Shown: piece by piece, positions 33,106 through 40,335 of the stretch | Numbering within the stretch: position 1 is the stretch's first letter | How the letters are laid out: every line of letters starts with the position of its first letter | Assembly: GCF_002979975.1 (NCBI RefSeq) | Contig: NZ_PCQD01000002.1 | Coordinates: forward strand, 310,001-374,000 | Reading direction: 5' to 3' | Length of the DNA stretch: 64,000 bases | Source of the DNA: Pseudomonas sp. MYb185 | GTDB lineage: Bacteria > Pseudomonadota > Gammaproteobacteria > Pseudomonadales > Pseudomonadaceae | Notes under the pieces: model-generated | Told to the model about the DNA's origin: nothing | The model's database searches: none | The model's input: only the letters and a program-made list of their open reading frames with translations | Made by a program: the position numbers and the translations under genes

Positions 33106-34776
33106 TCAAGCGAGTCCTACGGCCTGTCTGATTTGTGGTTTCTGCAGTTTGCCCGTCGCGTTGCGCGGCAGCGGCTGATCGGTGAACCAGATACGGCTGG
33201 GTAGTTTGAAGGCCGCCAGCCGACCGGCCATGAAGCTGCGCAAATCCTGCTCGCCGATGTCATCACGCACATGCACTACCAGCGCCACGCACTCGCCCAT
33301 TTCCGCATCTGGCAAGGCAAAGGCAGCAGCCTCGACCACAGCTGCATGGGCACCGGCGCATTGCTCGACTTCCAGCGCGGAAATATTCTCGCCACCACGA
33401 ATGATGATGTCCTTGATCCGGCCGGTGACGTAGAGCATGCCATGCTCATCGAGATAGCCGACATCACCGCTGTACAGCCAGCCATTCTGTAATGCCTCGC
33501 CGGTCTCCTCGTCACGCTGCCAATAACCGTCCATCAGGGTGACTGAACGCAACCAGATCGGCCCTTCCTGACCTGCAGGCAAGGGTTGCTCCGGTGACTC
33601 GCCAATAACCAGGTCCACCAATGGCAATGGCCAACCGGCACTGCCAGGGAAATGCACGAACTGTTCTCCGGAGTGCGCAGCACCTATGCCGTTGCATTCG
33701 GTCATGCCGAAACCGGCACCCACCATGGCGTTGGGCTTGACCGCAAGCAGTCGCTCCAACAACACCTCGGAGGACGCCCCGCCGCCCATGCCGAGGGCGA
33801 ACAGGCTGGCGGTAGCCGGGCTGTCGAAACGTGGATGGTTGATCAGTTGCTGCATCATCACCGGCGCACCGTTGAACTGGGTGCAACGCTCAGTTTCGAT
33901 CAGCCGCAACGCTTCTTCAACATCCCATTTGTACATGATCACCATGCGGCGGCCGTTGCGCAGCATGCTGAGAAACTGCGATTGCAAGCCGCTGACATGG
34001 AACAGCGGAAAACTGATCAATGCTGTGGGTTGCAGGCCGGACTCCATGATCGGTTTGATCCGCTCTGGCGACGTCATGCCAGCGAAGGCCCCCTGGTAGT
34101 CCAGCGCAAACAGCGCCTGGGCAACAGCTCTATGGCTGGACACCACGCCCTTGGCACGACTGGTGGTGCCGGAGGTATAAAGCACCTGGGCGATATCATC
34201 CGGTTTGGGCTGAATCAACTGCATGGGAGCCAGTTCGGCATCCATCAAGGCCTGCCAGGCATACTGGCCTGACGAGGGCGTCTCATCGACCAATACCAAC
34301 TGGATATCTGCCACGTTATCGCGCAGGTGCTGATAACGCTCCGGATCACAAATCAGCACACCGGCTCCGGCATCTCCGATAGCGTGCAACAGCTCATCGC
34401 GCAGCCCCCAGCTATTCAGCGGGACCGGGACGGCACCAGCCTGAACGCAGGCAGTGAAGGCGATCATCCATTCCGGGCGGTTGCGCATGGCGATCGCTAC
34501 CCGCTCACCGGGACGGAGACCAAGGATCTGCTGCAGCGCAGCGGTCATGCGGTCGGCAGCCGTGTAGAACTCGGCAAAGCTGTAGCGTTGGTCACACCAC
34601 AGCAGAAACGGCGCATCACCGTGGCGGCGACCAGCCTGAATGGCTTCGGTAAGAGTCGCCGGGGCATTGATGAAGTATTTGCGCCCTTGTTGGTCTTCAC
34701 CCAGGGCAAAGGGTGATTGGGCGCTCAGCAATTGCTGGTTACACGTCCGCCATTGATCCACGAGACTGGTGTGCAT
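33106..34776 (-). CDS. Acyl-CoA synthetase (AMP-forming)
   Basis: This 556-residue ANL-family ligase has the P-loop YTSGTTSRAKGVVSSH near 185, the GMTECNG motif near 358 and the C-terminal hinge and core GRIKDIIIRGGENIS near 460, with the catalytic Lys in ATGKLQK at the end. It is closer to FadD3/FadD13-type ligases than to the FATP-type ligase at 10.7 kb. A steroid side-chain or CD-ring propionate acid is a likely substrate. The start at 34776 follows AGAGGT; the frame is open to 34809. Confidence 0.87.
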   Translation of the reverse strand: MHTSLVDQWRTCNQQLLSAQSPFALGEDQQGRKYFINAPATLTEAIQAGRRHGDAPFLLWCDQRYSFAEFYTAADRMTAALQQILGLRPGERVAIAMRNRPEWMIAFTACVQAGAVPVPLNSWGLRDELLHAIGDAGAGVLICDPERYQHLRDNVADIQLVLVDETPSSGQYAWQALMDAELAPMQLIQPKPDDIAQVLYTSGTTSRAKGVVSSHRAVAQALFALDYQGAFAGMTSPERIKPIMESGLQPTALISFPLFHVSGLQSQFLSMLRNGRRMVIMYKWDVEEALRLIETERCTQFNGAPVMMQQLINHPRFDSPATASLFALGMGGGASSEVLLERLLAVKPNAMVGAGFGMTECNGIGAAHSGEQFVHFPGSAGWPLPLVDLVIGESPEQPLPAGQEGPIWLRSVTLMDGYWQRDEETGEALQNGWLYSGDVGYLDEHGMLYVTGRIKDIIIRGGENISALEVEQCAGAHAAVVEAAAFALPDAEMGECVALVVHVRDDIGEQDLRSFMAGRLAAFKLPSRIWFTDQPLPRNATGKLQKPQIRQAVGLA

Positions 34777-34817
34777 GGTTACCTCTTTGTAATTTTTGTA
34801 GTTCGCCACGGGCCGTT

Positions 34818-35948
34818 TCAGGCGCTGCGGTTGTCGCTGTATCGCTGGCAGTGGTAATCACTGTTGCCCAGCTGGTTCTGTGCTACGCGCATACGCTTGA
34901 GAAACAGCCCCAGATCATATTCATCGGTAACGCCAATGCCACCGTGCATCTGTATCGCCTCGTTACTGACCCGCTGGGCCATCTGGCCGGCCTTCCACTT
35001 GGCCAGGCTGACCAGACGGCGACGCTCACGGTCGTCGCTGCCTGGACGATCGAGCTGGGCAAAGGCCCCCATCACGCTGCTACGCGCCAGTTGCAGGTCG
35101 GTATACAGGCGGGCCGCACGGTGCTGCAGAGCCTGGAAGCTGCCGATCGGGACGCCGAACTGGACCCGGGTCTTGAGGTATTCGATGGTCATCTGGAAGG
35201 CGGTTTCGGCCATGCCCAGCAGCTCTGCCGCCAGGCAACTGCGCCCACGATCCAGCACCAGATCAAGCGCCTCGGCAGCATCGGCACTACCCAGCCGGCT
35301 ATCAGGCTCCAGCCGCACCTTGTGCAAGCGCAGCGCCGCCATATTGCGCGCATCGATCATCTGCCGCGCTTCAAGCTGCACACCAGGCGTGCCGGCGCGG
35401 ACCAGGAACACCCCGCAGCCGCCGTCGGCCTCACGCGCCACCACCAGCCAGCCGTCCGCCTCGCGAGCGTCGGCCACCCAGAGCTTCTCACCATCGAGCA
35501 GCCAGCCGTCGGCATCGGCCTGGGCGCTGAGCGCGATATCTTCCGGTGCGTGGCGGGCCGACTCTTCCAGCGCCAGCGCCAGGCGCAGCTCACCACTGAT
35601 CAGTTGCGGCAGCCATTGCTGGCGCTGTCCGGCAGTGCCGAGCTGCTCGATCAGCCCACCGCACAACACCACGCTACCCAGTAGTGGCGAGGCGCTCAGA
35701 TGGCGCCCCATTTCCTCGAACAGGGGTGCAAAGCCGGCAAAGCCGAAGTCCAGCCCGCCATCCTCTTCGCTGAACGCCACCGCGCTCCAGCCCAGCTCCA
35801 GCATGCCCTGCCAGACGTCGGCGTCGTAGCCAGCGGCAATACCCTGGTCGCGTATGGCCCGTTGCACGGAAACCGGCGAGCGCGCGGACAGGAAGTCGCG
35901 TGCGCTGTCCTGCAGTTGCAGTTGATCTTCGTTGTAAACCAGACTCAC
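34818..35948 (-). CDS. Acyl-CoA dehydrogenase family protein, divergent subunit
   Basis: This 376-residue protein has the ACAD fold. Its FAD-contact motif, usually FTEPxxGSD, is degenerate (LALEESARHAPEDI near 130), while the C-terminal part keeps RVQFGVPIGSFQALQH and IQMHGGIGVTDEYDL. It pairs with the canonical ACAD encoded immediately upstream. Steroid-degrading bacteria use heterotetrameric ACADs (for example ChsE1-ChsE2, ChsE4-ChsE5) in which active-site parts are split between two subunits, so this pair probably forms such an enzyme. The GTG start at 35948 sits inside the intergenic GAGGAG context; the frame is open to 35996. Confidence 0.85.
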   Translation of the reverse strand: MSLVYNEDQLQLQDSARDFLSARSPVSVQRAIRDQGIAAGYDADVWQGMLELGWSAVAFSEEDGGLDFGFAGFAPLFEEMGRHLSASPLLGSVVLCGGLIEQLGTAGQRQQWLPQLISGELRLALALEESARHAPEDIALSAQADADGWLLDGEKLWVADAREADGWLVVAREADGGCGVFLVRAGTPGVQLEARQMIDARNMAALRLHKVRLEPDSRLGSADAAEALDLVLDRGRSCLAAELLGMAETAFQMTIEYLKTRVQFGVPIGSFQALQHRAARLYTDLQLARSSVMGAFAQLDRPGSDDRERRRLVSLAKWKAGQMAQRVSNEAIQMHGGIGVTDEYDLGLFLKRMRVAQNQLGNSDYHCQRYSDNRSA

Positions 35949-35958
35949 GGCACTCTCC

Positions 35959-37149
35959 TCACTTGGCTTCCGGCAGGCCAAGCACGCGCTTGGCAATCAC
36001 GTTCAACTGCACTTCCGATGAACCACCGGCAATGGTCTGGGCATAGCTCATCAACCAGGCACCGGTCATATCCAGTTCACGCTGGCTGAAGCCCTCACCT
36101 TCCCAGCCCAGGGCCTGGTTGCCCATGATCTCCAGCAGCAGCTCGAACTTGGTTCGCTCCTGCTCGCTGTGTACCAGCTTGGCGATTGCCATCAGTCCCG
36201 AGGCGTCCTGCCGGGCGCGCAGGGTCTCGGCAATACGGCGACTGGTCAGACTGAAGGCTTCTTCATCCATCAGGCAGGTTACCGCCCTCTGCTGCAGGGC
36301 GATCTCAGCCACCGTTTGCGGCTTATCCAGATACTGCTTGAGGAGTTCACCCAGGTCGAAATGGGTGGGCAGCGCCGTTTCGCTGAACTTCGACATGGCC
36401 CGGCGCTCATGCTGCAGCAAGGCCTTGCCCAGTGTCCAGCCACCGTTGAGTTCACCGATCAGTTGCGCACGCGGCACCCGCACGTTGTCGAAGAACACCT
36501 GGCAGAAGCTCGACTTGCCGCTGATCAGGTCGATCGGTGCGACGCTCACTCCCGGCGAGGTCATGTCCAGCACGATCAGGCTGATGCCAGCCTGCTTCGG
36601 CTCCATCGGCCCGGTACGGACCAGGGCATACATCCAGTCGGATTTGTTGCCATAGGAGGTCCAGATCTTGGTGCCATTGATGACGAAATCGTCGCCATCG
36701 ATGACGGCCGAGGTGCGCAGACTGGCCAGGTCGGAGCCCGCATTGGGCTCGGAAAAACCCTGACACCAGCGAATCTCGCCCCGGGCCATGGGTGGCAGGA
36801 AGCGCTGCTTCTGCTCTTCACTGGCGAACTCCAGCAGGACCGGACCGAGCATCCAGATGCCCAGATTGATCTGGGGTGGGCGACAATGCAGGCGGCGCAT
36901 TTCCGCTTCGAGAACAGCCAGTTGCTGGGGATTCAACCCGCCACCGCCGTATTCCACCGGCCAGTCGGGGCAGAACCAGCCCTTGTCGCGCATGCGTTCG
37001 AACCACAGGCGCTGGTCCTCATGCTGGAATTCGACCGTACGTCCGCCCCAGACCATCTCATCGGACGGCATGGGCGTGCGCATGGATGCCGGACAGTTGG
37101 CCTCGAGCCAGGCTCGGGTTTCCTGGCGAAATGCTTCTAGCTCGTTCAT
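35959..37149 (-). CDS. Acyl-CoA dehydrogenase, canonical subunit
   Basis: This 396-residue ACAD has the FAD motif CQGFSEPNAGSDLASL near 136-150, GTKIWTSYG after it and the C-terminal TIAGGSSEVQLNVIAKRVLGLP. It dehydrogenates an acyl-CoA at the alpha-beta bond, passing electrons to ETF. With the divergent ACAD 10 nt downstream it probably forms an alpha2-beta2 steroid side-chain dehydrogenase. It is the first gene of the unit running to the MFS gene at 30.7 kb, and operator copy g lies 86 nt upstream. Confidence 0.9.
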   Translation of the reverse strand: MNELEAFRQETRAWLEANCPASMRTPMPSDEMVWGGRTVEFQHEDQRLWFERMRDKGWFCPDWPVEYGGGGLNPQQLAVLEAEMRRLHCRPPQINLGIWMLGPVLLEFASEEQKQRFLPPMARGEIRWCQGFSEPNAGSDLASLRTSAVIDGDDFVINGTKIWTSYGNKSDWMYALVRTGPMEPKQAGISLIVLDMTSPGVSVAPIDLISGKSSFCQVFFDNVRVPRAQLIGELNGGWTLGKALLQHERRAMSKFSETALPTHFDLGELLKQYLDKPQTVAEIALQQRAVTCLMDEEAFSLTSRRIAETLRARQDASGLMAIAKLVHSEQERTKFELLLEIMGNQALGWEGEGFSQRELDMTGAWLMSYAQTIAGGSSEVQLNVIAKRVLGLPEAK

Positions 37150-37235
37150 CGTGTTACCTGCATGTTGTTCTTACCAGACCGCGAACCCGGCCTTGATTAT
37201 GCGTTGACTCTAACGGCAGCAACCGCGCGACGACG

Positions 37236-37251
37236 TCGTCCGGATGGACGA
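37236..37251 (-). promoter_or_regulatory. Steroid-island operator, copy g
   Basis: Read toward the acyl-CoA dehydrogenase gene, the site is TCGTCCATCCGGACGA. The outer six bases of each arm are complementary (TCGTCC/GGACGA). The flank is CG rather than the TG seen in the other copies. It lies 86 nt before the start codon and just beyond the stop of the KstD-like gene. Confidence 0.68.
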
Positions 37252-37269
37252 TTTCCCGCGCGGCATCGG

Positions 37270-38748
37270 TCAACTGCCGACTGCTGCAGAGCGCCCGGCC
37301 AGACGACCGAAGAAGGTCGAATCGCCCAACGACAGGCCCGAGCAGTAGTCCTCCCCCCAACGCGGCAGCCCGCAGGCCGTGCGGCCGGCCGCATACAGAC
37401 CGGCGATCGGCTGGGCATCACCATCCAGTACCTCACCGCTGGGCAAGGTAGCCAGTCCACCCAGGGTGAAGGCATGGCCCTGGAAATCGCCCTTGCAGTA
37501 GCTCAACGCGGCGAATGGCGGCTCGGTCAGCGGACGCAGCCACTCGGCGGTCTTGTGGAAATACGGATCGCGGCCGTCTGCCGCCAGCCGGTTGAACTCC
37601 TCGACGGTATGCACCAGCGCGCCTGACGGCAGCCCGAGCTCTTCCTCCACTTCCTGCCAGGTCTCGCCAACGGCGGCCACCTGGATGTCCTCCTGGATCA
37701 CCGGACGACCGAAAATCTCGTTATCGACCAGCAGCCAGGCACGACCATTGGGCTGGCGCAGCACATGATGCGCGGCCCGACCGTGATAGCAGTCCTCGTT
37801 GACGAAGCGCTGCCCGCGTTCATTGACAAAGATACCCTTGACCAGCGATGCCGGGGGGAAGAATGGCAGGGTGGCAAAGAACTCCTGCATGTTCAGCGTG
37901 GCCGCACCAACGCTCATGCCCATGCGGATACCGGAACCGTCATCATTCCCGGCGCTGACCTGCAACTCGCAGTCCAGGGCACCCGGCACGAAGCGCCGAA
38001 CCATGGCGGTATTGCTGATGAAACCACCGGCACAAAGCACTATCCCGCGCCGCGCACAGATGAAACGTTGCTCGCCGCCTTCGCGAGTAACGATGCCTGC
38101 TACCCGCTGTTGTTCATCAATCACCAGCGACAGCGCGCGACTGTCATAGCGGACCTGCGCACCCAGCTCCTCGGCGCGGGCGCACAGGATTTCCATCAAC
38201 ACCTTGCCGCCACCCCAGCCGACGAACTGCACGGTATGACCGCGCGGTGCCGGTCTGGCCTGATCCAGATAGGGCCAGGATTTTTCGTTGCCGGACCACA
38301 GCAGGGTATCGTCGGTCGGCGGCTCGATCCACTTGCCTGGCAGATAGGTGCCCTTGAACGGTACGCCCTGCTCGCGCAACCAATTGAAATGCGCCACGCC
38401 ATTGTCGGCATAGATCGCCACCCGTTCGGCATCCGCGGCCGGGCCACCCGCCAGCATCAGGTACTTCTGGAAGTCCTCGGTAGCGTCGTCGAAGCCATGC
38501 TCACGCTGGACATCGGTGCCACCGTTACCGCCCACATAGACCTCACCACCGGACAGGCTGGCGCTGCCACCGCCAACGCCGGCTACTTCCAGCACCACCA
38601 CCTCGGCACCCGCCTGACGCGCCTCGATCGCCGCACAGGCGCCAGCGGCGCCAAAGCCGACCACCACCACGTCGGTTTCCATGTCCCAACCCGGCACCGT
38701 AGCCAGCGGGCACGGACGGGAGGGAGAACAGGTCTTGTCAGTCAGCAT
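37270..38748 (-). CDS. FAD-dependent 3-ketosteroid dehydrogenase-like protein (KstD/fumarate reductase fold)
   Basis: This 492-residue flavoprotein has an N-terminal FAD motif GFGAAGACAA (31-40), the GGGSASLSGGEVYVGG segment typical of ketosteroid dehydrogenases and a C-terminal GLYAAGRTACGLPRW...GLSLGDSTFFGR FAD loop. KstD enzymes introduce the 1,2 double bond, and related TesI-type enzymes act at 4(5-alpha). Which bond is oxidised here cannot be told by eye. It lies 35 nt behind the OYE-like gene, so the two are probably co-transcribed from the operator at 40138. AAGGA precedes the ATG. Confidence 0.8.
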   Translation of the reverse strand: MLTDKTCSPSRPCPLATVPGWDMETDVVVVGFGAAGACAAIEARQAGAEVVVLEVAGVGGGSASLSGGEVYVGGNGGTDVQREHGFDDATEDFQKYLMLAGGPAADAERVAIYADNGVAHFNWLREQGVPFKGTYLPGKWIEPPTDDTLLWSGNEKSWPYLDQARPAPRGHTVQFVGWGGGKVLMEILCARAEELGAQVRYDSRALSLVIDEQQRVAGIVTREGGEQRFICARRGIVLCAGGFISNTAMVRRFVPGALDCELQVSAGNDDGSGIRMGMSVGAATLNMQEFFATLPFFPPASLVKGIFVNERGQRFVNEDCYHGRAAHHVLRQPNGRAWLLVDNEIFGRPVIQEDIQVAAVGETWQEVEEELGLPSGALVHTVEEFNRLAADGRDPYFHKTAEWLRPLTEPPFAALSYCKGDFQGHAFTLGGLATLPSGEVLDGDAQPIAGLYAAGRTACGLPRWGEDYCSGLSLGDSTFFGRLAGRSAAVGS

Positions 38749-38783
38749 TGCACAGTCCTTTCATCTTGTTGTTATCGAGCTAT

Positions 38784-40019
38784 TCAGCCTGCCGCCGGCG
38801 TGTGGTTGAGTACCGCATCTCCTGGTCTACCCAGTACACAGGAGGTGCCGCCGTCGGTATACATCATCGTCACGCAGCGGTTGCAGGCAGTGCAGCCGGA
38901 ACGCTGTATATTTCCTTCTCGCAGGCGACTGACCCACGCCGGGTCATGGATCAATGCCCGCCCCACGGCTACGGTATCGAAACCTTCGGCCATCAACTGC
39001 CCCACGCCCGCTGCCGATGTGACTCCGCCCAGATAGGCCAGCGGCACATCCACTGCAGCACGCACCTTGCGAGCGTGCTCCAGCAGGTACAGCTCACGGA
39101 ACTCCACCGGTTTTTCAGTCAGGGACTGCAGGAACATGGCCGCCTTCATCACCGGATTGGTCACCACCGCCCGATTCTCCGGGGGAAATGAAGAGCCGAA
39201 CATGGTGGTAATCGACTCGGCATTCATGCCGGCACTCAACACCAGCAGATGCGCGCCCTCGGCCTCCAGTTCGCGAGCGATGCCCACACCATCCTCAATG
39301 CTGTTACCGCCGCGCGTACCCTCGGTGATGCTGAACTTGCAGATCACCGCCAGCTCGTCGCCGACGGCGTCGAGTACCTGGCGCAATACCTGGCGTGGAA
39401 AGCGCATGCGGTTGGCCAGGCTGCCGCCGTACTCATCCCGACGCTTGTTGTACAGCGGCGAGATGAACTGACTGAGCAGGTAGCCGTGCCCCATATGGAT
39501 TTCCACCGCGTCGAAGCCAGCCTCGCGGGCCAGCTCGGCCCCGGCGGCAAAATCCGCCGCCACTTGCCGCATGTCCGATACGCTCATGGCGCGCTTGAGG
39601 TATTGCCCGCTCATCAGGCCGATCTTGTTGAAACCGCCGCTGGCCGATATCGGCCGACCTTGCCCCGGCGTTTTGGTAAAGGTGAAGCAGCCGCCATGGG
39701 TGATCTGCGCCGATATCGCGCCGTTTTCCGCATGCACCGCCTCTGTCAGGGCACGCAGGTGCGGCAGTGTGGCACGATCGAGACAGATCTGGCTGGGCAA
39801 GGTGCAACCTTTCGCGCTCACCGCGCAGTAGGCCAGGGTGTTCAAGCCAACGCCGCCAGCGGCCATACCGGCATGGAACTGCACCAGTTGGCGTGATGGG
39901 ACACCATTGGGCGCCATGCCCTCGTTGGTCGCCGACTTGATGAAGCGGTTGCGCACCGTCAGTGGGCCGATAGTGAGCGGGGTATAGGCTTGGGATAATT
40001 GTTGTTCGATGCCTGCCAT
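38784..40019 (-). CDS. OYE-type flavin oxidoreductase with 4Fe-4S site, lacking the FAD/NAD domain
   Basis: This 411-residue NADH:flavin oxidoreductase has the barrel start NRFIKSATNEGMA (24-36) and the catalytic HMGHGYL (His175, His178, Tyr180). After the barrel comes a Cys motif CTACNRC-x11-C near 380-400, the same spacing as in the larger flavoprotein at 18287, but the protein ends soon after. It is thus the barrel plus iron-sulfur part of a dienoyl-CoA-reductase-like enzyme without its electron-input domains, and would need a partner. The start at 40019 follows GGAG; upstream in-frame ATGs (40031, 40061) have no clear box. Confidence 0.82.
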   Translation of the reverse strand: MAGIEQQLSQAYTPLTIGPLTVRNRFIKSATNEGMAPNGVPSRQLVQFHAGMAAGGVGLNTLAYCAVSAKGCTLPSQICLDRATLPHLRALTEAVHAENGAISAQITHGGCFTFTKTPGQGRPISASGGFNKIGLMSGQYLKRAMSVSDMRQVAADFAAGAELAREAGFDAVEIHMGHGYLLSQFISPLYNKRRDEYGGSLANRMRFPRQVLRQVLDAVGDELAVICKFSITEGTRGGNSIEDGVGIARELEAEGAHLLVLSAGMNAESITTMFGSSFPPENRAVVTNPVMKAAMFLQSLTEKPVEFRELYLLEHARKVRAAVDVPLAYLGGVTSAAGVGQLMAEGFDTVAVGRALIHDPAWVSRLREGNIQRSGCTACNRCVTMMYTDGGTSCVLGRPGDAVLNHTPAAG

Positions 40020-40137
40020 GCTGGTCTCCATAACGAATGGACCGGTAGCCGGCCCGACCATGCCCAGCGGCAGCGGCTCGGCCAGGACTGTCCGGCGTCA
40101 ATTGCATCGATTCTGGAAAGCTCGTCGATGGGCGTCA

Positions 40138-40153
40138 TCGTCTGATCAGACGA
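40138..40153 (-). promoter_or_regulatory. Steroid-island operator, copy f (perfect palindrome)
   Basis: TCGTCTGATCAGACGA is a perfect 16-bp palindrome, followed by TG toward the OYE-like gene. It is the reference copy of the family. It lies 118 nt before the chosen start at 40019 (76 nt before the ATG at 40061) and in the divergent region of the PQQ dehydrogenase gene. A lone right half-site GGACGA at 40271-40276 lies closer to that gene. Confidence 0.8.
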
Positions 40154-40335
40154 GAAGAGTGAAATACCACTGAGGGGGACCACCGGCGCCCCATGAGATG
40201 GCAGGCTTGCGTCCCTGGTTGCCGCCAATCGGTGATGAACTGCCAGATGGGCGTATTGCCCCCTTCATTTGGACGAGTCCGTAACCCACCCGGCACGCCA
40301 TCCTCATCGCACAATCAATAATAATGAGGATGTAC

